A stretch of 64,000 nt of DNA from an uncultured bacterium. GTDB lineage: Bacteria > Actinomycetota > Coriobacteriia > Coriobacteriales > Coriobacteriaceae. The notes under the pieces were generated by a model. That model was not told where the DNA came from, did not search any database, and saw nothing but the letters and a program-made list of their open reading frames with translations. A program made the position numbers and the translations under genes. Location: the NCBI GenBank assembly GCA_905214435.1, contig CAJMMA010000003.1, forward strand, positions 1-64,000. Reading direction: 5' to 3'. Of the stretch, positions 24,384 through 33,352 are shown piece by piece (the stretch's first letter is position 1; the number at the start of each line of letters is the position of its first letter).

Positions 24384-27300
24384 ATGCCTGTTCGAATCTA
24401 TACCACCAACGCCGGCGCGGATTTGAGCGATGCCGAGGCGGCGCTGCTCGCCGGCCTGGTTGCCCGCCACGGGCGTGCCGTTTTGCTGGTGCCTACGTTT
24501 GCCGAGCTCGATCTGTGCCGTCATGATGCGGCGGAAGCTGGGATTTCACTGGGTATCGATTACAAGACCCCTTCGTCGTGGCTCCGTTCGCTGTGGGAGC
24601 TTATGGGCGATGGCCGCAGCTTTGTGGATAACCTTCAGCGCCAGATGCTGTTCTCGGACATGATCGACCGCCGCGACGACGCTGCTCTGCAGCCGCTCTC
24701 GCGCAGCCAGGGCACGGTGCGCATGCTTGCGCGTATGGCCCGCGATGTGTTGCCGGGCGTGGCGGGGGCGGGCGACGAACGCTGCCGCGGCGACGTTTGC
24801 CAGCCAAAGCCCAAAAGCGACGCCGAGGCCCGTGTGTTCGAGCTTCTGTGCGCCTATGCGAGCGGTTTGGACCGCCGAGGCATGGTCGAGCCTTGCGAGG
24901 CGGCTGACATGATGGCCGGTGCCCTGGCCGATAACCTGCCGGGGTGCACCCGTGTCGTTTGCGTGCGCGGCGTCACGTCATTTACGTATAGCCTGCTCGA
25001 GCTGCTGTCCGCCGTGGCAAACAACGGGGGAGAGGTTGTCGTGCTGCTCGCCCGCGAGCAAGCGGCGATGCGTGAGGAGCTGGCCACGGCCCTTGATGCC
25101 TGCGGCGTGCTGTTTGAGGTTGCACCGCTGGATGAGGATGCCGGCGCTCCCGCGACTGCTCCAAAGTCCGTCGCACGTCCTGCCTTTGTGGAAGTCGCCG
25201 GGCCCCATGCCCGTGCCCGTGTCTATGCGGACGTCATCGATAAGATGGTGAAAGCGCACGAGGAGTCCAAGGTCAACGATGCCGCCTCCGCACCCGCCGA
25301 TCCCGTGCGCGTGCTCGTGGTGTCCGCCCGGGCGCCCCAGCTGTTCGGCGAACTCGCTGCCCGTTTGGCGGCGCGTCACATTGCGGCCGAGACGACTGAG
25401 TTCACGGCGTTTTCCCAGTCCATCGCAGGCAGGCAGTTTACGGCGCTCGCCAACCTGATCGAGCGTATGAAAGCCGCCGATGAGGGCATGGCGTCAAAGA
25501 CCGAGTGGTGGCCCGCGCCGGAGCTTACCGACTGGATCTACAGTCCGCTTTCGGGCGCTGATGCCGTCAATGCCCGTACCTTCGATAAGAATATGCGTCT
25601 CTCGCGCAGCAAGACTACCGCGGGCGTTAAGAGCCTGCTGCAGAGCGTTCAGGGCCAGGTGAGGGGCGCGCGCAAGGCGGCGAGCGACGAAAACTGGTTT
25701 AAGAATGTGCCGTGTGTGGTCTCGGACGTGTTCCAGGCGCTGTGGCGTGACAGGCCCGTGACGGCGCTCAAGGCCATGCTTGCCGTTGCCGAGGCGTTGC
25801 CCGATCGCTCGCTGGGCAGCTTGGATGGCCAAGCCCGTCGCCAGGCGGAGGTGGCCCTGCTGCGCCATGTCATCGACATCCTTATGAACGATGCTCGCGC
25901 GCTCGACGTGTCGCAGGCCGCGACCGTACCGGTTCTCGATGGCGTTCGAACCAAGGTGGACAAGCGCAGTACGGCATATGACTACGAGACATTTGAGGTC
26001 GACCGTGCGCCGCGCGCCCAGGTGCGCTTTGCATCGCTTGCCGATGCAGCAGCTCTGCGCCCCGGTAGCTATGATGCCGTCCTGTTTGCCGATGTCGATC
26101 TGGACAGCTATCCGCTCTCGCATGAGGAGGGTCCGCTGGCCACGCTGACGGCGAGCCTTGGTCGCGAGGGCGTGACGCTTGAGCCCGCGGCCTTGCTGCG
26201 CGTGCGCTTTGGCCACGCGATGCAAGCGTCGCGTGGTCCGGTTACGCTCGCCCGTGTGACCCACGATCGTCAGGCGCGCGAGTGCTATCCGGCGGCCGTG
26301 TGGACCGAGTTGCGGGCGCATGCCGAGGCCGCTAACGATGCTAAGGCCGCTGACGCCGACAAGGCCGCTGACGACGCTAAGGCCGTTGGCGCCGACAAGG
26401 CGAAGTGTGTGGGTGAAGGCGATATCGTAAGGGACTTCGATCCCGCGGCAGGCGAAGGTCTCAAGCGCGAGCGCGTGACCTGTGAAGCCCCTCAGCATCT
26501 GAGTGCCGAGGCCGTGCCGTATTTGGTCCTGCGCCGTCGTGACGGCGAGGACGAGGACGCGCCGCTCGTGCCGCGTCTGACGTCCGCTTCGCAGATCGAG
26601 GCCTATTCCACCTGCCCGCTGTGCTGGTTCGTGTCGTATCGCGTCAAACCTCAGTCCATCGATGCGGGCTTTGGCAACATGGAGAAGGGTAACTTTGTCC
26701 ACGACGTGCTGGAACACCTGCACGCCCGTCTGCCCCAAGAGGGCATGGAGCGTGTGACGCCCGAGAACCTGCCGCGTGCACAGGAGCTGCTGCGCGAGGT
26801 CTTTGCCGAGACCTTGGCCGAGCATGCGGGCAAGCGCGGTACCGAGGGTCCGCTGGTGCCGCTCTCCCCGGTGGAGGAGCGCCAGGTGGCCGAGATTCTG
26901 CCGCAGTTGGAAGGCGTGCTCGCCTACGAGTCCGAGGCACTCGCGCCCTTCGCGCCGCGCTATCTGGAGTTTGCGTTCAACGAGCTCCAGGTCGAGTATG
27001 CCGGTTGGCCGCTCGGCGGGCGCATCGACCGCGTGGATGTGGATGCCGAGAATCGCGCCGTGGTAATCGACTACAAGCATCGTTCGGGTGTCGAGGAGTT
27101 TAAGCTCGCCGACCCCACGGTGCGCGACGAGGAGTCGGGCGAGGCCGCCATCGACGATCCGCGCTGGTTACCGCCACATACCCAAACGCTCATCTACGCC
27201 CAGGCCATGCGCCGGGCGCTGGATTTGGACACCCGCGCGGCGCTCTACTTTTCGACCAAGGGCGGCAAGCCGGCGTTGCGCGGTGCCGCGAGCGCCGAGC

Positions 27301-27536
27301 TACTCGAGGAAGAGCGCGGCGACGGTCGCATCCCGGGCCTTAAGAAAGGTTTCCCCGGCGAGGGTGGCAGCATGGACTTCGACGCCCTGCTCGATCGCGT
27401 GGAGGCCGGCATCGCCGGGCGCCTGCGCGAGCTCGAGGCAGGCAACGTTGCCGCCGTCGACCCGACGTCGGCTCAGGCCGCGCATGCGCGCTGCTCGTAT
27501 AACCACGAAGGAACGTTTGTAAGGAGGGACGTGTAG
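24384..27536 (+). CDS. addB: AddB-like subunit of the AddAB helicase-nuclease
   Basis: This 1050-residue protein is the AddB-like partner of AddA, used to process DNA double-strand ends for recombination. The N-terminal region carries VLLVPTFAELDLCR but no Walker A motif, as expected for an inactive helicase half. The C-terminal PD-(D/E)XK nuclease has GRIDRVDVD and VVIDYKHR. Known AddB proteins bind a 4Fe-4S cluster through one central and three C-terminal cysteines; here the central CPLC is present but only a single C-terminal cysteine (ARCSYN) is seen, so the cluster may be absent. An Ala/Asp/Lys repeat lies near residues 650-675. GGAGG precedes the ATG. addA starts three bases after the stop. 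Confidence 0.85.
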   Translation: MPVRIYTTNAGADLSDAEAALLAGLVARHGRAVLLVPTFAELDLCRHDAAEAGISLGIDYKTPSSWLRSLWELMGDGRSFVDNLQRQMLFSDMIDRRDDAALQPLSRSQGTVRMLARMARDVLPGVAGAGDERCRGDVCQPKPKSDAEARVFELLCAYASGLDRRGMVEPCEAADMMAGALADNLPGCTRVVCVRGVTSFTYSLLELLSAVANNGGEVVVLLAREQAAMREELATALDACGVLFEVAPLDEDAGAPATAPKSVARPAFVEVAGPHARARVYADVIDKMVKAHEESKVNDAASAPADPVRVLVVSARAPQLFGELAARLAARHIAAETTEFTAFSQSIAGRQFTALANLIERMKAADEGMASKTEWWPAPELTDWIYSPLSGADAVNARTFDKNMRLSRSKTTAGVKSLLQSVQGQVRGARKAASDENWFKNVPCVVSDVFQALWRDRPVTALKAMLAVAEALPDRSLGSLDGQARRQAEVALLRHVIDILMNDARALDVSQAATVPVLDGVRTKVDKRSTAYDYETFEVDRAPRAQVRFASLADAAALRPGSYDAVLFADVDLDSYPLSHEEGPLATLTASLGREGVTLEPAALLRVRFGHAMQASRGPVTLARVTHDRQARECYPAAVWTELRAHAEAANDAKAADADKAADDAKAVGADKAKCVGEGDIVRDFDPAAGEGLKRERVTCEAPQHLSAEAVPYLVLRRRDGEDEDAPLVPRLTSASQIEAYSTCPLCWFVSYRVKPQSIDAGFGNMEKGNFVHDVLEHLHARLPQEGMERVTPENLPRAQELLREVFAETLAEHAGKRGTEGPLVPLSPVEERQVAEILPQLEGVLAYESEALAPFAPRYLEFAFNELQVEYAGWPLGGRIDRVDVDAENRAVVIDYKHRSGVEEFKLADPTVRDEESGEAAIDDPRWLPPHTQTLIYAQAMRRALDLDTRAALYFSTKGGKPALRGAASAELLEEERGDGRIPGLKKGFPGEGGSMDFDALLDRVEAGIAGRLRELEAGNVAAVDPTSAQAAHARCSYNHEGTFVRRDV

Positions 27537-27539
27537 ACC

Positions 27540-30500
27540 ATGGATCTTTCGACTTTGATGCCGCAACAGCTGCAGATCGTCAAAACGCTCGACCGTCCGC
27601 TGTTTGTCTCGGCGGGCGCCGGTTCGGGCAAGACCTTTACCCTCACGCGCCGCATCGTCTACGCGCTTTCGCCCGAATCCGGTCCGTTCGTTGAGCATCT
27701 GGACCAGGTGCTCGCCATTACCTTTACCAAAGATGCCGCGGCCGAGATCCGTGACCGCGTGCGCCGCGCGCTCATCGACGAGGGCATGGACGAGGAGGCC
27801 CTGACCGTCGACGATGCGTGGATCTCGACCATTCACGGCATGTGCTCTCGTATCCTGCGCGCACACGCGTTGGAGCTGGGCATCGACCCCGAGTTCACGG
27901 TGCTCACCGATACCGACGAGCTTATGGACCAGGCTGTTGAGCACGTGCTGGCCCGCGCGACGGCACCCGATGCCGTCCCCGAGCTCGCGGCATCGCTCAA
28001 CGCCCTCTACGCCTGGTATCCCATGGCGGGCGAGGGCGGGCCGTTTGGCGCCGGCACCACCATTAAAGGCCTGGTGCGCGACCTGTTGGAGCTATCGAGT
28101 CAGCTGCCGGGCGGCATGGACGATGTGCGCGTGGCGCGCGGCCAGGCCGATACCTCGGCACTCGCCGATGCCTATCGCGCGGCGTTGGGTGCGAGCAAGG
28201 CCGCGACCGAGAAGGCACAAGTGGCACTCGACGCCATCGACGCGTTTGAGGCGAGCGGCAAAACCATGGCCGACGCGGCGCGACTCATGATGTCGTGCAC
28301 CATGCCGCGGGCGAGCAAGGCGTTCCCCAAGGAGCAGGTCGAGCTGCTCAAGGCCGAGGCCGCCGATGCGTTTATCAATATCGTGCTTGCCTGTGGTGGC
28401 CCGGCGCTTGATGCACTGGTGGGCTTGGCCCGCTCTGTAGAGGCTGAGTATCGCGCGCTCAAGGCTGCCCAGTCTGCCCTCGACAACAACGACTTGCTGC
28501 GCATGGCCTATGAGGCCCTGCGCGATTACCCGGCCATCCGAGCGGCATACGAGGGCCGCTTTAAGATGGTCATGATCGATGAGTTTCAGGATACCGACCA
28601 GATGCAGGTCGATCTGATCCGTTACCTGACGGGTGCGGGGGAGCGCGCGCTGTGCACCGTGGGCGATGCACAGCAGTCAATCTACCGCTTCCGTGGCGCC
28701 GAGGTCGAGGTCTTCCGTCGCCAGGAGCGCAAGGTGGGCTCCTCTGCTGCGCCCGAGACCTCCGTCGCATCCGATGCCCCTGCCGGCGAGCTCGTCAAGC
28801 TCGTGCGCAACTTCCGCAGCCACGACGAGGTGCTGCGCTATGTGGCACGCGTCTTTGACGGCGATACCGGTGGTTTGATGCAGGGGTTCTTGGATCTTGA
28901 GCCGAGTGACGATCGCGAGGACAAGCTCAAGGCAAAGGCTTCGCGCCGCCAGGCGCTGCTCGTTGCCGGCGGCAGCACCCAGGAGCGAACGCAGGCGAAA
29001 GCTCGTGCGATTGCGGAGCGGTTCCAAGCGCTCGTTAAAGCGGGCCAGCCCCAGGGCGGCATGGTGCTGCTGCTGGGCCGCATGACCAACGCCGACGTCT
29101 ACGCCCAGGCCTTCCGCGACCAGGGGCTCGACTGCGTGATCGCAGGCGGTTCGGTCTTTGCCCAGGCTGCCGAGGTCCAAACGGTGCGTGCCCTGGTGTG
29201 CGCGCTTGCTAACCCGGCCGATACGGCGCAGGGTCTTATGCCGCTGCTGGCCTCACCGATGTTTGCGCTCGGCGCTCAGGAATTCCTGGCGCTGGCGACC
29301 AAGCTGGACGAGCAGACGGGGGAGACGTCGCGCCGCAACATCGATGCGGGCATCATGAGCGATTCCGATGTGCCCGGCTTGCAGGGCTTGCCACTGGTGA
29401 CGCGCGCCCGCGAGGTGCTGCGGTATGCGCTTCGTCGCGTGGGCCGCGATTCGTTCGCCGCCATCGCGCGCGATACTGTCAACGCCTCCGGCTGGTTTGT
29501 GCGTCTGGCACAGCGTGGTCCCGAGGGCAAGGCCATTGCCGCCAACGTGCTTAAGGCGCTCGATGCCGTGGCCGAGGCGGAGGCCGAGTTCGGTAACTCG
29601 CCGCGTTCCATTGCGCTTGCCTTCGACCGCTTCTTGGCGGGCAAGGAGGCCCCAGGTGCCCTCAACGAGGAGGGCGACGGCGCGGTGCGCATCATGACGG
29701 TGCATGCCTCCAAGGGCCTGGAGTATCCGGTCGTGGCGGTTGCGGAGTGCTTTGGCGTGCGTAAGTCCTCGGGTGCGGCTCAGATGGGGCGTGTCGAGGG
29801 CGGAGCGCAGGTCGTGGCGCTGCCGGCGCGCTTCGACGGCGTTAAACTCGCGGACGGCACGTTCGTAAAGGGCGATGACGTCAAAAAGCAGTTTGAGCAT
29901 GCGTTTAAGGGTAAGGGCACGTCGCTATGGTTGCCGCCGGAGCTCATGGAGGATGTCTGCGCGACGGGTTCTCCCGCCGAGGCATTCGTTCGCCTGCGCA
30001 ACCACGACCTGCAGCTTTCGCTCGAGGAGCGGGCTCGCTTGCTCTATGTCGCCATGACGCGAGCGCGCGAGCTGGTCATTCTGGCGATGGATGTCGGCGT
30101 GAGCCGCGGCAAGCTGTGTGCGCCGACCTTCGATGTCGAGACGGATCTGACCTACGACGTGCTGCGCCGCATCCTGCCGACCGACAGCCTGGACATGCCG
30201 CAGCTCGATAGCGACCGTTTGGTGTTCGACAACTCCAAGCCGGGCGACTACGAGCTCATCTCGCTGGCGGACTTTACGTTTGGCGAGCAGACGTTTGAGG
30301 TCAACGCTTCGCTGGATGTCGAGGGCAGGCTTGTCCGCGGCGATGCGGAGCCGGAGGGTGCCGGTGCGGATGCCCACGCCGCTGTTCCCGGTCCTGCCGA
30401 CCCCGAGCCCGATGCGTTTGAGCTCGTGTATCCCCAGGCGGTGGGCGTGCGCATGGGCACCTGCCCGTATCCGGCGCGCGATTCGTACAGCTACTCGTCA

Positions 30501-31163
30501 ATTGCCGCGGCGCTGCATGCCGAGTCCGAGGACCGAGCCGCCGAGGCGCATGTGCCCATGGACGAGGCTGGCGATGATGCGGAGTCGGATGGTTCCGAGA
30601 TGACGGATGCAGGCGTGGCCGCCGTTGAGCCCGCCGGCAACCCCATGGCGCTGGGCTCGGCGTTCCATGCCGCCTGCCAGTGGCTGATCGAGATGGGTGC
30701 CGATGCGCTGCCCGCTGAGCGTGCCGATGCGCTGGCGCGCCTGTGGTGCCTGACGCCGGAGCAGCGCGAGCGCTTCGACGTTGCCCTGGACCGCTGGCTC
30801 AAGTCGGCTGCTCGTGCCGACCTGCTCGCGTGGCCGTGCGTTCGCGCCGAGGTGCCGTTCTTCTCGCTGGGCTGCGAGGACGAGGACATCGCCCGCTACG
30901 GTGCATATGCCGAGGGCGCCATCGACGCTTTGGCGACGAACCCGGCGGATTCGTCATGCGCGCTGGTCATCGACTACAAGACGGGCGGGACGCCGGACGA
31001 GACGCCGGAACAGCTGCAGGAGAAGCACGCCCTGCAGGCGCGCGTCTACTCCGATGTGTTGCACAAGGCGGGCTTTGAGGCCGTGACCGTCAAGTTCGTC
31101 CGCGTGGAGCAAGTCGACCCCGCCAACCCCTGCGAGCCTCAAGTAGTCACCTACAGCCTCTAG
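27540..31163 (+). CDS. addA: AddA helicase-nuclease subunit
   Basis: This 1207-residue UvrD-type helicase with a C-terminal nuclease is the motor of AddAB. Helicase motifs: Walker A SAGAGSGKTFTL, Ia TFTKDAAAEIRDR, TIHGMC, Walker B MIDEFQDTD, GDAQQSIYRFRGA, LVRNFRSH, TVHASKGLEYPVV and VAMTRAREL. The nuclease motif LVIDYKTGG is close to the C-terminus. The ATG at 27540 is preceded by AAGGAGGG at 27521. Acidic low-complexity sequence separates the domains. The gene directly follows addB, forming a two-gene operon. No Chi sequence can be inferred. Confidence 0.95.
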   Translation: MDLSTLMPQQLQIVKTLDRPLFVSAGAGSGKTFTLTRRIVYALSPESGPFVEHLDQVLAITFTKDAAAEIRDRVRRALIDEGMDEEALTVDDAWISTIHGMCSRILRAHALELGIDPEFTVLTDTDELMDQAVEHVLARATAPDAVPELAASLNALYAWYPMAGEGGPFGAGTTIKGLVRDLLELSSQLPGGMDDVRVARGQADTSALADAYRAALGASKAATEKAQVALDAIDAFEASGKTMADAARLMMSCTMPRASKAFPKEQVELLKAEAADAFINIVLACGGPALDALVGLARSVEAEYRALKAAQSALDNNDLLRMAYEALRDYPAIRAAYEGRFKMVMIDEFQDTDQMQVDLIRYLTGAGERALCTVGDAQQSIYRFRGAEVEVFRRQERKVGSSAAPETSVASDAPAGELVKLVRNFRSHDEVLRYVARVFDGDTGGLMQGFLDLEPSDDREDKLKAKASRRQALLVAGGSTQERTQAKARAIAERFQALVKAGQPQGGMVLLLGRMTNADVYAQAFRDQGLDCVIAGGSVFAQAAEVQTVRALVCALANPADTAQGLMPLLASPMFALGAQEFLALATKLDEQTGETSRRNIDAGIMSDSDVPGLQGLPLVTRAREVLRYALRRVGRDSFAAIARDTVNASGWFVRLAQRGPEGKAIAANVLKALDAVAEAEAEFGNSPRSIALAFDRFLAGKEAPGALNEEGDGAVRIMTVHASKGLEYPVVAVAECFGVRKSSGAAQMGRVEGGAQVVALPARFDGVKLADGTFVKGDDVKKQFEHAFKGKGTSLWLPPELMEDVCATGSPAEAFVRLRNHDLQLSLEERARLLYVAMTRARELVILAMDVGVSRGKLCAPTFDVETDLTYDVLRRILPTDSLDMPQLDSDRLVFDNSKPGDYELISLADFTFGEQTFEVNASLDVEGRLVRGDAEPEGAGADAHAAVPGPADPEPDAFELVYPQAVGVRMGTCPYPARDSYSYSSIAAALHAESEDRAAEAHVPMDEAGDDAESDGSEMTDAGVAAVEPAGNPMALGSAFHAACQWLIEMGADALPAERADALARLWCLTPEQRERFDVALDRWLKSAARADLLAWPCVRAEVPFFSLGCEDEDIARYGAYAEGAIDALATNPADSSCALVIDYKTGGTPDETPEQLQEKHALQARVYSDVLHKAGFEAVTVKFVRVEQVDPANPCEPQVVTYSL

Positions 31164-31299
31164 CCACCTCAGGCTTTATGGTGCTATTTGGTTGGTTTTG
31201 CGGCCGTAAGGCCCTCAATCGTCCAAATGGCACCGCAACGCATGGGAGAGCTTGGGGCGGTACAATGGCCCGAACGGTTCAAACGAATAAGGGGCCATC

Positions 31300-31809
31300 A
31301 TGCAGCTCACCAAAACGCTTAAGGTGACGCCGGAGGAGCTTTTTGACGCTCTGGCGGGGTCCATCATGCAGGATATCGAGAACGTCACGGGCAAACGTCC
31401 TAGCCGCAATAAGCTCAACGGCTATAAGTACGAGAAGCGCGCCCAGTCCGCAAAAGGCAAGACCAAGGGCACGGCGATCAAGGTTAAGATCAAGCACTTT
31501 GACTACCCGTGCCTCTATGAGGTCCGTTTTCAGTATGCGGCGGGCATCAATACCATGCGCTATGAGACTGCACCTGCTGGCGATGGTGCTTGCGAGCTCA
31601 CCTATACCGAGGATTTTCAGGGTGCGGGTGGCAACACGTCTGGCATGCGCGGCAAGCTCGGCCTCTTCTTCTACGAGCGCAAGCTCAAGAGCCACGCCAA
31701 CCAGACGATTGATCAAATCGTCAAATACATCGAGGGTGAGCGCCGCGTAAAGGCTAATCCCGCCTTCGCCGATGATACTGCCGAAAACGCTTCGGATGTA
31801 TTCCATTGA
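31300..31809 (+). CDS. DUF3284 family protein
   Basis: This 169-residue soluble protein matches the DUF3284 pattern: an N-terminal FDALAGSIMQDIENVTG helix, GYKYEKR, and a beta-rich centre ending in ELTYTEDF. Function of the family is unknown. It lacks a signal peptide or membrane segment. A TACAAT -10 sits at about 31261 and AAGGGG lies near the start. It is separate from addA by 136 bases. Confidence 0.75.
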   Translation: MQLTKTLKVTPEELFDALAGSIMQDIENVTGKRPSRNKLNGYKYEKRAQSAKGKTKGTAIKVKIKHFDYPCLYEVRFQYAAGINTMRYETAPAGDGACELTYTEDFQGAGGNTSGMRGKLGLFFYERKLKSHANQTIDQIVKYIEGERRVKANPAFADDTAENASDVFH

Positions 31810-31912
31810 TACCCTGTGCAAAAGCTTTACCGCTCTTCACATCAACTGTGAACACTTCAGGCTTCGAGTCAGTAGCGAGCGGCCCGACAAAAGTAGTTGA
31901 TGGAAGTGCCAA

Positions 31913-33112
31913 ATGAATAAGAATGCCGCTACGCAACTGCACATCTATTCCGCCTTTTTCGTTCTCGCGGGATTTGTTTTAAATCGGGGAGTGTTTCTAC
32001 TTTTCCTTGCGGAGAAAGGAATGCCTGTCACGGAAATCGCGCTTTATCAAGCCCTGTTTAACATTGCAACGGTCGTCCTCGAGCTGCCAACAGGGCTGAT
32101 AGGCGATTTCTTTGGAAAGAAGTTTTCGATTCAAGTGGGCGTGCTGCTGCTTTTCTTCCATACGGCTGGCATGCTGTTGCTCTCAGGCCCCTTTCTTGTC
32201 GTTCTTTCCCTTGTTGAGGCACTCGCCTACTCCCTTCAATCGGGATCCGAACAAGCACTTTTATATGAAATTGCCCGGAATGCCGGTCAAGGAGAGCGCT
32301 TCCTCACCATCAATGCTCGGCTGCTTGCCGCACAATCAATCGCTACGGGAATGGCAATTGTGCTCGGATCTTTCATTGCCCAAGTATCTTGGAGCGCCCT
32401 CTACGTATGTGTCTCCGTTTTCTATCTCCTGCAGCTTTTCCTTCTGTATCCCATTGAGAGGACGGAAGCGACCCGTTCTGAAAGCTCTGAAAAGGGAAGG
32501 TTTGACGTAGCCAAGATCTTCAGACGCGAAACCTGGTGCATTGGAGAATCCGCTTTTGCGGTGTTGCTTCTTCTAATCGGCACAAGCATGCTCGATGGAT
32601 TCTATGGGAGTTATTACAACTTGAATCAGTTGGTATTCGACGCATTTGATGCTCCCGTCTCCATAATAGGAATCTTTTTCGGTGCATCCTATGCAGTAAA
32701 TGCGACGGCCTACATTGCAGCAGATTTCTTCTCATTGCGTTTCGGGAAAAGAAATACCATGCTCGGCTCGATGCTAATCGAGGCTGGCCTTTTCATGATT
32801 CTTCCGTGGTTCGCTTCAAATCCGCTGTGTTTGTTTGGCCTTAGCATGGTGCTTTGTTTTCTCCCAGAAGTGGTGTACATCACTTCGGAAAACTTAATCC
32901 AAGACGCTATAGCGGACGATCTCCGCGCGACGATCCTTTCCGTCGCGTCTCTGGTAAGGGCTCTCTTTTCTGCAGTGTTTTTCTCCATATTTGGACATGT
33001 GTTGGGGTTATATCCCATTCAGATAGCGCTCGGTATTATTGGTGCAATCGCGATAGCAATTACCGCCGTTGTTTCATTAAAAATGGTTGGAATACAGGTC
33101 TCCAAGAATTGA
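31913..33112 (+). CDS. MFS transporter, AT-richer than neighbours
   Basis: This 399-residue protein has about 12 hydrophobic helices and the MFS-type loop GLIGDFFGKKFS between helices 2 and 3 (variant of GxxxDxxGRR). No substrate clue is visible; drug or metabolite efflux is typical. Its codon use is richer in A/T (many TTT, ATT, AAA) than the flanking genes, and it has no ribosome site as strong as they do, which suggests horizontal acquisition. The 240 bases after it hold the dnaE promoter region and no gene. Confidence 0.85.
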   Translation: MNKNAATQLHIYSAFFVLAGFVLNRGVFLLFLAEKGMPVTEIALYQALFNIATVVLELPTGLIGDFFGKKFSIQVGVLLLFFHTAGMLLLSGPFLVVLSLVEALAYSLQSGSEQALLYEIARNAGQGERFLTINARLLAAQSIATGMAIVLGSFIAQVSWSALYVCVSVFYLLQLFLLYPIERTEATRSESSEKGRFDVAKIFRRETWCIGESAFAVLLLLIGTSMLDGFYGSYYNLNQLVFDAFDAPVSIIGIFFGASYAVNATAYIAADFFSLRFGKRNTMLGSMLIEAGLFMILPWFASNPLCLFGLSMVLCFLPEVVYITSENLIQDAIADDLRATILSVASLVRALFSAVFFSIFGHVLGLYPIQIALGIIGAIAIAITAVVSLKMVGIQVSKN

Positions 33113-33352
33113 TATATCGATTGACGAGCTATCCGAAGCGTCGAGCCTTCTTGATGGACATGACTATTCGTCACAAATCATTCCGCGCATCGCCGGGGTT
33201 CCAGTAATACTCGATATATCTGGATGCCCTCATTCCCCTTTTTGAAGGTCCCAAATTGACTACCCGTGTGGGTTTGGCTAGGTTCGGGTGCTGTCCGTGC
33301 CGTGGGGTAAAATCGTTCAGTCAGAACACGAACCCGCATCGGAGCTCATCAC

